Source: an uncultured Negativicutes bacterium
Lineage (GTDB): Bacteria > Bacillota > Negativicutes > Acidaminococcales > Acidaminococcaceae
Direction of reading: 5' to 3'
Assembly (NCBI GenBank): GCA_947074185.1
Contig: CAMTOO010000014.1
Coordinates: 1 to 32,471, forward strand
Length of the DNA stretch: 32,471 nucleotides
Every line of letters begins with the position of its first letter. Position 1 is the first letter of the stretch. The translations under genes were made by a program, and so were the position numbers. The notes under the pieces were generated by a model. That model did not search any database. It was not told the DNA's origin and worked only from the letters and a program-made list of their open reading frames with translations. This document shows positions 19,787 to 27,458 of this stretch, piece after piece.

Positions 19787-20356
19787 ATGAAAAAAACACT
19801 TGTTCTTATCTTAGTGGCATTTGCAGTAATAGCAATAGGTTGTGGTGGAGGAGAAAAAGCTTCAACAACTGCACCTGCTAAAACTGAAACTAAACAAGAG
19901 GCTACTACAAAAAAAGAAGATGCAAAGGCTTTGCCTGAAACAGTACGTGTAGGTACAGAAAAATTTGGTTATGTGTCCGTACCAAAAACTTTTGCAAAAT
20001 TTGTAGATTTAAAATCTACTACAGACTTTCAAGTATCAGATGGTGCTAATATTGTAACTATGAATATTATCACTCCTGCCGCAGGTCAAACTTTAACTGC
20101 AGAACAAGCCTGCACTAACATTTGGAAAACTATTGAAAAAGCACCGAATGTTAAAGTAGAAGGTGGTTTAGGAAGAATTGGTAACTATAAAGCATTCCAA
20201 TTGCTTGCTAAATATACTGCTGAAAAAAAAGATATGTATATATGGGTATTTGAAGCAGAGGATAAAGTAATACACTTTGTAGCTGTTGAAGGTCCTTTAC
20301 AAACAATTAGTCAAATGTATCAATTGATTGAAAACAGTTATGCTTTAGAAAAATAA
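19787..20356 (+). CDS. Hypothetical lipoprotein
   Basis: A 189-residue probable lipoprotein of unknown function. The signal peptide (MKKTLVLILVAFAVIAIGC) ends in a lipobox-like AIGC with Cys19 as the lipidated residue; Ala at -3 is less usual. A linker rich in Thr, Lys, Ala and Glu (residues ~24-50) leads to a globular domain of about 135 residues with alternating strands (FGYVSVPKTF, ANIVTMNII, MYIWVFEAEDKVIHFVAVEG). This may be a stress-response or PsbP/Mog1-like fold, but I see no diagnostic motif. It has its own promoter and terminator. In a diderm cell it could sit on either membrane. Confidence 0.75.
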   Translation: MKKTLVLILVAFAVIAIGCGGGEKASTTAPAKTETKQEATTKKEDAKALPETVRVGTEKFGYVSVPKTFAKFVDLKSTTDFQVSDGANIVTMNIITPAAGQTLTAEQACTNIWKTIEKAPNVKVEGGLGRIGNYKAFQLLAKYTAEKKDMYIWVFEAEDKVIHFVAVEGPLQTISQMYQLIENSYALEK

Positions 20357-20357
20357 T

Positions 20358-20404
20358 AAAAATCCTATTAATCTTTAACTTAAGATTAATAGGATTTTGT
20401 TTTT
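20358..20404. terminator. Bidirectional terminator between the lipoprotein gene and fprA
   Basis: A long stem (AAAATCCTATTAATCTT with AAGATTAATAGGATTTT) is flanked by T-rich tails on both strands, between two convergent genes. Confidence 0.93.
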
Positions 20405-20405
20405 C

Positions 20406-21599
20406 TTAGCCTTTGAGTGATTTAGCAAGATTTAGAAGATTTTCTCTATCTGCTTCTTTAACAGTGGACTTAATTGTTACCATTGGCTCGATCATAGTAA
20501 TGTTTTTCAAACTACTTAAAATTTCAATAGTTTGTTTTCCAGCAGTAGGTGCCCAAGAACCGTTTTCAATAATTCCAATAGTTTTATTTTGAATGGCATG
20601 TTCTTTAATCGCTCTTAATAACATGTCCATACTAGGGAAGATACCATTGTTGTAGGTATTTACAGCAAAAACCAAATGGGAATACTTGAAAGCATCTGCT
20701 ATGATATATGAGTAATGGGTTACTGAAACATCATACAGTGCAATATTCTTGAATCCTAAATTTGCAAGGTCGCCAGCAAGTATCTTTGCAGCGTTTTCAG
20801 TTCCACCGTATACTGAAGAATAAGCAATCATTACAGAGTCTTCCTCAGATTCATAACGACTCCATTTGTCATACTTATCAATAAACCAACCTAGGTTTTC
20901 GCGCCAAATAGGTCCATGTAGCGGGCAAATATATTTGACATCTAAGGTTGCAGCTTTCTTTAAAAGAGCTTGTACTTGAGGACCGTATTTACCAACTATG
21001 TTAGTGTAGTAACGACGCGCTTCGTCTAGCCATTTATTTTCAAAGTCTACTTCATCTGCGAAGATGTTTCCGTTAAGTGCACCGAATGTGCCGAAACCAT
21101 CAGCAGAGAAAAGAATTTTATTAGAAGTTTCATAAGTAACCATAACTTCAGGCCAATGTACCATTGGAGCCATGTAAAAAGAGAAAGTATGGGTACCAGT
21201 AGAGAGTGTTTCACCTTCAGCAACTGTTTGTATGTATTGCTCAATGTCATCATTGAAAAATTGTTTGAGCATACCTAAGGCTTTTGCGGAACAAAGAATC
21301 TTAGCAGTAGGATAAAGTTTGATGACTTTTTCTAAAGTTGCACAATGGTCAGGTTCGACATGATTAACTATAATATAGTCTAAGTTTTCTCCTGAAAGTA
21401 ATTCTACAACATTACTTAGAAAAGCATCAAAGACGCTTTTATCTACAGTATCTAGAAGAATATTTTTTTCACCTTTGATTAAATAGGAGTTGTAAGAAAT
21501 TCCTTTTGGAACAGGATAAACATTTTCAAACAATGCAATACGTGTATCACTGCCTCCTACATAAAAAACATCATTAGTTATTTTGCTATATTGAAACAT
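20406..21599 (-). CDS. Flavodiiron protein (FprA-type A flavoprotein)
   Basis: A cytoplasmic O2 and/or NO reductase protecting anaerobes. The start ATG (complement of 21597-21599) has GGAGG five bases upstream; a longer ATG start at 21611 would lie over that site. It has 397 residues. The N-terminal metallo-beta-lactamase domain (~1-250) holds the diiron ligands: His80, Glu82, Asp84 and His85 in HVEPDH, then HWPE, SADGFGTFG and CPLHGP. The C-terminal flavodoxin domain (~254-397) binds FMN, with AYSSVYGGTENAA as phosphate loop and NTYNNGIFPSM. There is no fused rubredoxin, but a rubredoxin gene lies directly upstream and is the likely electron donor. Confidence 0.95.
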   Translation of the reverse strand: MFQYSKITNDVFYVGGSDTRIALFENVYPVPKGISYNSYLIKGEKNILLDTVDKSVFDAFLSNVVELLSGENLDYIIVNHVEPDHCATLEKVIKLYPTAKILCSAKALGMLKQFFNDDIEQYIQTVAEGETLSTGTHTFSFYMAPMVHWPEVMVTYETSNKILFSADGFGTFGALNGNIFADEVDFENKWLDEARRYYTNIVGKYGPQVQALLKKAATLDVKYICPLHGPIWRENLGWFIDKYDKWSRYESEEDSVMIAYSSVYGGTENAAKILAGDLANLGFKNIALYDVSVTHYSYIIADAFKYSHLVFAVNTYNNGIFPSMDMLLRAIKEHAIQNKTIGIIENGSWAPTAGKQTIEILSSLKNITMIEPMVTIKSTVKEADRENLLNLAKSLKG

Positions 21600-21620
21600 T
21601 GTAACCTCCATATATAAAAG

Positions 21621-21643
21621 ACCGGCATGAATGTCATGCCGGT
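21621..21643 (-). other. Intercistronic hairpin between rubredoxin and flavodiiron genes
   Basis: A perfect 10-bp stem (ACCGGCATGA with TCATGCCGGT, loop of three) is followed on the minus strand by CTTTTATATA. It could terminate part of the transcripts, giving more rubredoxin than flavodiiron mRNA, or protect a processed 3' end. Confidence 0.7.
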
Positions 21644-21649
21644 TTAGTA

Positions 21650-21808
21650 TTATTGTTCAGAGAATTGATCTTTACCAACACTGCAAAGTGGGCATAACCA
21701 TTCAGCTGGTAAATCTTCAAAAGATGTGCCAGGAGCAATACCATTATCTGGATCACCAAGTTCTGGATCGTATACATAACCGCATACATCACAAACATAT
21801 TTTTTCAT
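21650..21808 (-). CDS. Rubredoxin
   Basis: A 52-residue one-iron electron carrier. Cys6, Cys9, Cys39 and Cys42 form the Fe(Cys)4 site in VCDVCGY and [12 protein letters not shown]. The aromatic core YVYDPELGD and the middle block [15 protein letters not shown] are canonical. The ATG is the complement of 21806-21808, preceded by GGAGGGTTATTT; a longer frame from 21916 is an artefact. It lies 50 bp upstream of the flavodiiron gene, to which it probably donates electrons. Confidence 0.97.
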   Translation of the reverse strand: MKKYVCDVCGYVYDPELGDPDNGIAPGTSFEDLPAEWLCPLCSVGKDQFSEQ

Positions 21809-21848
21809 AAATAACCCTCCTTTCTGGATAATCTTTATCAACAATATA

Positions 21849-21854
21849 ATTATA
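21849..21854 (-). promoter_or_regulatory. Extended -10 promoter for rubredoxin-fprA
   Basis: On the minus strand TGA-TATAAT gives an extended -10 about 40 bp upstream of the rubredoxin start. A TTTACT 15 bp further is a poor -35. Confidence 0.5.
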
Positions 21855-21898
21855 TCACAAAATAGAAAAAGTAAAACAGATATTTTAAAATTAACTAT

Positions 21899-21929
21899 TT
21901 GACTTTTAGTTAGCATGTAGTAGTATAAT
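21899..21929 (+). promoter_or_regulatory. Promoter of the flavoprotein-pncB operon
   Basis: TTGACT (21899-21904) and TATAAT (21924-21929) with a long 19-bp spacer, divergent from the rubredoxin promoter about 50 bp away. Confidence 0.6.
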
Positions 21930-21970
21930 ATTATAACAAGAAAATAAGATGTTACAAGGAGGAAGAACAG

Positions 21971-22591
21971 ATGAAAGTATTATTAGTTAATGGAAGTCCG
22001 CATCCTAAAGGAACAACTTTTAGAGCGCTAACAGAAGTAGCAACAGCGTTAGAAAGTCAAGGTATAGAAACAGAAATTTTCAATGTAGGTGCTAAAGCAA
22101 TTGTTGGTTGTATTGGGTGTATGTATTGCCGTACGCATGAAGGTTGTGTTGCTCAAGATACAGTTAATGAATGTAGAGAAAAATTAGATTCTGCAGATGG
22201 ATTTATTTTTGGAACATCTGTACATTATGCAGCTCCAACTGGTGCAATAACATCTTTTATGGATAGATTATTCTTTAGTAGTGGGTCAAAAATGGCTTAT
22301 AAACCTGGTGCTGCTATAGTTGTAGCACGCCGTGGTGGCACAAGTGCAGCTTTTGATCAACTGAATAAATATTTTACAATTAATAACATGCCTGTAGTAA
22401 GTTCTTGCTATTGGAATTCAGTTCATGGAATGAATGGAGACGAAGCAGAGCAGGATTTAGAAGGCATGTATGTAATGAAGAATTTAGGAATAAATATGGC
22501 GTGGCTTTTAAAATCTATAGATGCAGGCAAAAAAGCAGGTATCGAAACTCCAAATCCAGGAGCAAAACCAATAACAAATTTTATTAGATAG
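21971..22591 (+). CDS. Iron-sulfur flavoprotein-like NAD(P)H:FMN oxidoreductase
   Basis: A 206-residue flavodoxin-fold protein. The N-terminal [14 protein letters not shown] is the FMN phosphate loop of NADPH-dependent FMN reductases. Cys47, Cys50, Cys53 and Cys59 form C-x2-C-x2-C-x5-C, within the compact motif that binds a 4Fe-4S cluster in archaeal and clostridial iron-sulfur flavoproteins. SVHYAAPTG and the [13 protein letters not shown] block further match that group. Such proteins move electrons to O2 or peroxide, or reduce quinones, in anaerobes; the partner here is unknown. AAGGAGGAAG precedes the ATG. pncB starts 14 bp after the stop, linking it to nicotinamide cofactor supply. Confidence 0.85.
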   Translation: MKVLLVNGSPHPKGTTFRALTEVATALESQGIETEIFNVGAKAIVGCIGCMYCRTHEGCVAQDTVNECREKLDSADGFIFGTSVHYAAPTGAITSFMDRLFFSSGSKMAYKPGAAIVVARRGGTSAAFDQLNKYFTINNMPVVSSCYWNSVHGMNGDEAEQDLEGMYVMKNLGINMAWLLKSIDAGKKAGIETPNPGAKPITNFIR

Positions 22592-22605
22592 TGAAAGGTG
22601 AAAAT

Positions 22606-24054
22606 ATGTCTGTTAGTGTAAAAGAAAATATGACCTTGCTTTGTGATTTTTATGAGCTTACAATGGGCAATGGATATTTTAAAAAAGGTTATAAAGATAG
22701 AATTACATATTTCGATTTATTCTTTAGAAAAGTTCCAGATGGTGGTGGTTTTGCCATTGCAGCTGGGCTAGAACAAATTATAGATTATATAAATGACTTG
22801 CATTTTGAAAGTGATGACATAGAATATTTGCGTTCAAAAGGTTGTTTTGATGAAGAGTTTTTAACATATTTAGCAGAGTTTAAATTTACTGGTGATGTTT
22901 ATGCTGTTCCAGAAGGGACACCTATTTTCCCTTATGAACCTATACTTACAGTTAAAGCACCTGCTATTGAAGCTCAAATACTAGAAACATTTTTGTTATT
23001 GCAAATTAACCATCAATCACTGATTGCAACTAAGGCGAATAGAATTGTTCGTGCAGCTGCTAACAGAACAGTATTAGAGTTTGGGTCTAGAAGGGCTCAT
23101 GGAGCAGATGCGGCAATAATTGGTGCACGTGCAGCATTTATTGGCGGTTGTAAAGGTACAGCTTGTACTATTACTGATGAAATTTATAATATTCCTGCAA
23201 GTGGAACTATGGCTCATTCTTGGGTGCAAATGTTTGATTCTGAATATGATGCATTTAAAGCATACTGCGAAGTTTATCCTAATAGTACTACTCTTTTAGT
23301 TGATACTTATAATACCTTAAAAAGTGGTATTCCAAATGCGATTAAAGCATTTAACGATGTTTTAAAACCTTTAGGTATTACGAGCTGCGCTATTCGTTTG
23401 GATTCAGGAGATTTAGCGTATATTTCTAAAAAGGCTCGTGAAATGCTTGATGAAGCAGGCTGGACAGAATGTAAAATTGTAGCTTCTAATGCATTAGATG
23501 AATATTTAATAAGAGATTTATTCTTGCAAAATGCAAAAATCGATGCTTTTGGTGTAGGTGAACGCCTGATCACAGCAAAAAGCGATCCTGTATTTGGCGG
23601 GGTATATAAACTTGCAGCTGTAGAAGATGAAAGCGGAAAAATAATTCCTAAGATTAAAATCAGTGAAAATACTGATAAAATCACCAATCCTCACTTTAAA
23701 AAGGTTAGACGTTTTTACGATAAAAAAACTAATAAAGCTATTGCAGATGAGATTTGTCTTAAAGATGAAACAATTAATGAAAATGCACCATATACAATTT
23801 TTGATCCAGTGAATACTTGGAAACGTAGAACTTTAACTAATTTTTATGTTAAAGAATTACTAGTACCTATCTTTATCTCAGGTAAATTAGTATATGACAA
23901 ACCAACTATTAATGAGATACAACAGTATTGTCAAGAACGTGTAGATTGCTTATGGGATGAAGTAAAACGTTTTGAGTTCCCGCATAAATATAATGTGGAT
24001 TTATCTCAAAAACTTTGGGAGCTAAAACAAAGTTTATTAGCACACGAAAAATAA
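22606..24054 (+). CDS. pncB: Nicotinate phosphoribosyltransferase
   Basis: The Preiss-Handler enzyme that converts nicotinate, PRPP and ATP to nicotinate mononucleotide for NAD salvage. ATG 22606, six bases after AAAGGTG, gives 482 residues starting with the family's LLCDFYELTMGNGYF. Further blocks are FDLFFRKVP, LEFGSRRAHG with the substrate-binding arginines and the phosphorylated-histidine region, GTMAHSWVQMF, LLVDTYNTL and AIRLDSGDL. Its length matches the Gram-positive PncB2-like type. It is the second gene of an operon with the flavoprotein and ends at a strong terminator. Confidence 0.96.
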   Translation: MSVSVKENMTLLCDFYELTMGNGYFKKGYKDRITYFDLFFRKVPDGGGFAIAAGLEQIIDYINDLHFESDDIEYLRSKGCFDEEFLTYLAEFKFTGDVYAVPEGTPIFPYEPILTVKAPAIEAQILETFLLLQINHQSLIATKANRIVRAAANRTVLEFGSRRAHGADAAIIGARAAFIGGCKGTACTITDEIYNIPASGTMAHSWVQMFDSEYDAFKAYCEVYPNSTTLLVDTYNTLKSGIPNAIKAFNDVLKPLGITSCAIRLDSGDLAYISKKAREMLDEAGWTECKIVASNALDEYLIRDLFLQNAKIDAFGVGERLITAKSDPVFGGVYKLAAVEDESGKIIPKIKISENTDKITNPHFKKVRRFYDKKTNKAIADEICLKDETINENAPYTIFDPVNTWKRRTLTNFYVKELLVPIFISGKLVYDKPTINEIQQYCQERVDCLWDEVKRFEFPHKYNVDLSQKLWELKQSLLAHEK

Positions 24055-24057
24055 AAT

Positions 24058-24095
24058 AAAAAACAACGCTAATTTTTAGCGTTGTTTTTTTATTG
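24058..24095. terminator. Bidirectional terminator after pncB
   Basis: AACAACGCTAA pairs with TTAGCGTTGTT, followed by TTTTTTATT; the minus strand also has a T-run, so it can serve the convergent methyltransferase gene. Confidence 0.92.
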
Positions 24096-24133
24096 TAATA
24101 ATTTAATTAACTTTATTGATTGGGAAGAAGTAT

Positions 24134-24931
24134 TTATTTTACTTCCTTAAAGCCTGTTACTTCTACGTCAAATTCAGCTGGAAGACAAAACCAATTGAAA
24201 GATATTACAATAGCATTGCTTTCAAATTTTCCATCAGGGGTGTAACCGCTTCCTACAAATATATTTACAGGACTACCAAAATAATTGTTTGGTGAGTATA
24301 ATGGTGGATTGTGTTCATAAATTTTATAGTTATACTCTCTTAAAATATCTAAATGATTTTTATTTTGTTCTATGTATATGATAGGGCGATGCTTAGTGAT
24401 AAGCTCTTTAGCTCCTAATAGTACTTCTTTTTCCATACCTTCGCAATCTATTTTAAGCATGTTACAACTTGTTAGATTTAAATCATCTAATCTTACAATA
24501 TCTACTTCGTAGCCAGTGTTTTTAGCTTTTAATTCTACCGCTCCAGTATTAATTTCTGAAATGTATTCGTATGGATCATCGATAGTAATTTTGCCAGCTT
24601 TATCAGATACACCTTTATTATAAGTATATACATTTACCAAACTGTTTATAGCAACATTAGCAGCTAAGACTTGAAAAACCAATCTTTGTGGTTCAAAGGC
24701 AATTACCTTACCAGTTTCTCCTACCATTTGGGCTAAAGGAACTGTTAAAGAACCAATATTTGCTCCCACTTCTATTACAGTATTTCCAGGTTTTAAAATT
24801 TGTTTAAAAAAATCTGCTTCGCCTGGTGAATACTCGCCATATAAAGCTAAAGACCGTCCTATATAACGATCCTTAACATTGTATATTATTTTTCCGTATC
24901 TAAAATCATGACATAGATTTATTATACTCAT
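24134..24931 (-). CDS. FkbM-family SAM-dependent methyltransferase
   Basis: A 265-residue class I methyltransferase of the FkbM group, which usually O-methylates sugars or natural products. The SAM-binding motif I is VIEVGANIGS (residues ~52-61), followed by the acidic VIAFEP (Glu80) and a motif near LKIDCEGMEKEVLLGA that is the FkbM hallmark. The C-terminal part (HNPPLYSPNNYFG) is like those of glycan-modifying members. It stands alone between convergent pncB and ssrA, so the glycan or lipid substrate cannot be inferred from neighbours. GGAG precedes the ATG, and the leader carries an inverted repeat. Confidence 0.85.
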   Translation of the reverse strand: MSIINLCHDFRYGKIIYNVKDRYIGRSLALYGEYSPGEADFFKQILKPGNTVIEVGANIGSLTVPLAQMVGETGKVIAFEPQRLVFQVLAANVAINSLVNVYTYNKGVSDKAGKITIDDPYEYISEINTGAVELKAKNTGYEVDIVRLDDLNLTSCNMLKIDCEGMEKEVLLGAKELITKHRPIIYIEQNKNHLDILREYNYKIYEHNPPLYSPNNYFGSPVNIFVGSGYTPDGKFESNAIVISFNWFCLPAEFDVEVTGFKEVK

Positions 24932-24970
24932 TTTAGTCTCCTTATAAATTGAAATTTACTAGGATTTTCT

Positions 24971-24994
24971 CCAATATGTATTTTAATACATTGG
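24971..24994. repeat. Inverted repeat in the methyltransferase leader
   Basis: CCAAT-AT-GTATT and AATACATTGG are complementary over ten bases with a 2-nt bulge, around a TT centre. It lies about 40-63 bp upstream of the methyltransferase start. It could be an operator or an mRNA hairpin; no clear promoter was found beside it. Confidence 0.5.
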
Positions 24995-25088
24995 TGGTGG
25001 AAAACTAACAGTCAAACTAAAAGCCTGGTAATGTAATCGTAAGACCAGTACAAGATACAAAACAAGGGTGTTCGTAAATAATTCTCTT

Positions 25089-25434
25089 TGGTGGAGATGA
25101 GGGGAGTCGAACCCCTGTCCGAAAATATTGTTATATAACTTTCTCCGAGCGCAGTCTTTTATTTAAGTTTCGCTTCTTAATCGCCAAAAGACAGGCTTTT
25201 AAGTTGCTAGTTTGTAGATTTAATTCAAAGAAGCCAAACAATTCTTTGAACGATCCCGAATAGCGTCATCCTTTCCTCTCCTACGGGAGGCGGATCAGAA
25301 GGATGTTAGCATTAAGCTGCTAAAGCGTAATTTGAATCTGCGTTTAAATTTAAACGTCCACCGTTTAACGTGTTAATGGAATCACGGCTCGCTTATCATA
25401 CACCACCTATCCCCGTCGAAACCGGTACATCCCC
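25089..25434 (-). ncRNA. ssrA: Transfer-messenger RNA
   Basis: A 346-nt one-piece tmRNA. Its 5' end (GGGGATGTACCGGTTTCGACGG) pairs with the 3' end (CATCTCC followed by the encoded ACCA) as a 7-bp acceptor stem. The T-arm GGGGTTCGACTCCCC is plain near 25100-25120. The message ends in GCAGATTCAAATTACGC and TTTAGCAGCTTAA, encoding ...ADSNYALAA-stop (25312-25341), the typical ALAA degradation tag; the resume codon may lie a few codons earlier. GC-rich pseudoknot helices follow (CTCCCGTAGGAG region at 25277-25290). It works with SmpB (18535) and RNase R (16138). No clear terminator follows within the 157 bases before the methyltransferase gene, which carries only that gene's leader. Confidence 0.97.
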
Positions 25435-25446
25435 GATTTATAACAG

Positions 25447-25501
25447 AAGTGATGTTTCACTTATGTTGGATTATTATACTACATAAATTTAATTTTAGCA
25501 A
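25447..25501 (-). promoter_or_regulatory. ssrA promoter and precursor leader hairpin
   Basis: On the minus strand TTGCTA (25496-25501) and TATAAT (25473-25478) are exactly 17 bp apart, just past the AspT gene's stop. The precursor leader of about 30 bases has a 6-bp hairpin (AAGTGA with TCACTT, 25447-25462) and would be removed by RNase P. Confidence 0.85.
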
Positions 25502-25505
25502 TTAA

Positions 25506-27215
25506 CTAATGGAAGAAACCAACACTAATAGGTCCCAGCATAGTTAACAAGATATTAGCAATAGCATAAGTAGGGGTAAAGGCATTAGCAAATATACTGC
25601 TACCGGTATCCTCTACAAGACCGTTAAGTGCTGCAATGTTGGTGCCACAACCTGTACAACCACCTAACAAATCGATAGGGTTTAATTTAAGCACAAAACG
25701 CGCAAAAAGTATTGTAATAACATGTGGGATGAAAGCCATAATAAATACAGAGGTAATCATTGGCGCACCCATTTCTTTTAAGGCAGGAATGAAAGCTGCG
25801 CCTGAAGTTAGTCCAAGACATATTACAAAAAAGTTTAAACCGATGTTTTTCATTAACCAACGTGCACCAGGATTAATATAACATTTGTTAGGGTTTTTAT
25901 CATTATACCAACCGCAAATAATACCTAGAACGATAAGTCCAGCACTAGTACCAAGGCCGACTGCTACACCATTAATATTTATGGAAATTAAACCTAAGAT
26001 AATACCAGCCAAAATACCACCACAAAGGTAAACGATATCAGAATCTTCACCAGCGTCTACAGGGTAACCAATTTCTTTAGTAAGATAGCTTAACGCCGCT
26101 TTAGTGCCCATGAATTCTACAACATCACCATGTTTAAAACTGCTAAAGTCAGTAAATGTTTTACCATTACGAGCGGCTTTAACAGGCATGATGTGATTGC
26201 CAAATAAGGTTTCGACTTCCGATATATCAAGATTTCTTGTAATAACAAGAGTTGATTTAGTAATAAATGCTTTTTGGTACTTGTCGTCAGTAACTTCAAT
26301 AGCGCCAAGCTCTAATAGTTTATTAATGTATTTTAGTTCACCTAGGATAGCAACAACATCTCCAGCTTGCAATACATATTGATTGTCAAAAGCAATGCAT
26401 TCAACATTATCATTAGTAAGCTCTTTAATAACTGTTTCGATAATTAGCTTATTAGCAAATTCTTTTTGAAAGTCTTGAATCGACATTCCGATTAGCTTGC
26501 TATCAGGAGAAATAGAGTAGGTGCGTAATTTAAGGTTGTTAAATATAGAACCTTCATCTTGCTCTAATACATGTGTACCAGCAGCTACAGCTTTCTTGAT
26601 TTCGTTTCTAACTCCGTCAATATTTCTACAACCAGCAAGATATGGTAATAAAGTTTTGATAATAATAACGCAACCAGCATAACTAATTAAATAGCCAAAT
26701 GCGTAGGCAACAGTCATTTTAGTAGTCATAGTGTTGATTTCTTCTGCTGGTAAATTTAAGGCTTGCATCATGGCTGTTGCTGATCCTAATACAGAAGATT
26801 GAGTAGATGCGCCTGCAAATAAACCAACTAGTTCGCCGTTGTCTAAATTAAAGAAATAATAACAAGCAATACCAAGTCCAAGCATAATAGTACAGAAGAA
26901 GAAAGCCATAATAATGAGCTTTACACCACTAGCTTTTAAACTTTGAACAAAGCCAGGGCCTACATCGTATCCTAATGCGAAGATAAATAAAAAGAAAAAA
27001 ATGTTGCTGAAAATTGAAGGCATTTCATAATGTGCATAACTTGATGCAACAATTGAAAGGGTTACAGCAACAAACAATGAGCCAACAGTAGTACCTAGTG
27101 TAATAAAACCAAACTTAATAGTTCCAAATATATGTCCTAATGCAAGACACAAAAAAAGTGAAAATATGATGCCGCTAGTATCAGTTGCTAGCCAAATGAA
27201 AAAATGTTCTAACAT
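25506..27215 (-). CDS. AspT/YidE-family aspartate-alanine-exchanger-like transporter
   Basis: A 569-residue membrane exchanger of the AAEx family. Two blocks of about five hydrophobic helices (residues ~1-190 and ~390-569) flank two soluble RCK_C/TrkA_C-like domains (~205-290 and ~290-380, each with a VVAILGE or VVEFMGT core). This is the AspT layout. The repeated glycine-rich helices include FAGASTQSSVLGSATA in the first half and GGCTGCGTNIAALNGL in the second. Tetragenococcus AspT exchanges aspartate for alanine; related members carry other dicarboxylates, so the substrate is uncertain. GAGG is 11 bases before the ATG. It is transcribed alone and its stop lies at the ssrA promoter. Confidence 0.88.
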   Translation of the reverse strand: MLEHFFIWLATDTSGIIFSLFLCLALGHIFGTIKFGFITLGTTVGSLFVAVTLSIVASSYAHYEMPSIFSNIFFFLFIFALGYDVGPGFVQSLKASGVKLIIMAFFFCTIMLGLGIACYYFFNLDNGELVGLFAGASTQSSVLGSATAMMQALNLPAEEINTMTTKMTVAYAFGYLISYAGCVIIIKTLLPYLAGCRNIDGVRNEIKKAVAAGTHVLEQDEGSIFNNLKLRTYSISPDSKLIGMSIQDFQKEFANKLIIETVIKELTNDNVECIAFDNQYVLQAGDVVAILGELKYINKLLELGAIEVTDDKYQKAFITKSTLVITRNLDISEVETLFGNHIMPVKAARNGKTFTDFSSFKHGDVVEFMGTKAALSYLTKEIGYPVDAGEDSDIVYLCGGILAGIILGLISININGVAVGLGTSAGLIVLGIICGWYNDKNPNKCYINPGARWLMKNIGLNFFVICLGLTSGAAFIPALKEMGAPMITSVFIMAFIPHVITILFARFVLKLNPIDLLGGCTGCGTNIAALNGLVEDTGSSIFANAFTPTYAIANILLTMLGPISVGFFH

Positions 27216-27250
27216 TCAATGCACCGCCTCGAGTTAAAGTATATGAATAT

Positions 27251-27279
27251 ATTATACTATAAGAACGGATTTAAAACAA
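27251..27279 (-). promoter_or_regulatory. Promoter of the AspT-family gene
   Basis: On the minus strand TTGTTT (27274-27279) and TATAAT (27251-27256) are 17 bp apart, about 36 bp upstream of the start codon. Confidence 0.78.
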
Positions 27280-27333
27280 GAAATACAAACATCGCAAATG
27301 CAGTATACTTGGTTTACAAAACAACAAAAACCG

Positions 27334-27362
27334 TTGAAAAAAGTTTACGAAAATGATATAGT
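27334..27362 (+). promoter_or_regulatory. Promoter of the tandem secreted-protein operon
   Basis: TTGAAA (27334-27339) and TATAGT (27357-27362) are 17 bp apart. An untranslated leader of about 90 bases follows, with a small TAGAC/GTCTA hairpin near 27412-27426 and no riboswitch that I recognise. Confidence 0.7.
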
Positions 27363-27458
27363 ATTTATAAAGGATAGATAGTTAATTTTGGGAGACTTTA
27401 ATTATTGCGGATAGACTAAATGTCTAAAATAAATAAGTAAATAAAAGGAGGAGTGTTT

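Noticed and set aside
22405-22587. Small ORF inside the flavoprotein gene
   Set aside because: It is an out-of-frame shadow rich in Arg and Ser inside a conserved coding region.
24932-25088. Possible small RNA or tRNA downstream of ssrA
   Set aside because: No cloverleaf and no second stable stem beyond the bulged inverted repeat; read as leader of the methyltransferase gene.
27216-27458. Riboswitch in the leader of the tandem secreted-protein operon
   Set aside because: Only a 5-bp hairpin was found; nothing matches a riboswitch core that I know. The stretch holds two divergent promoters.
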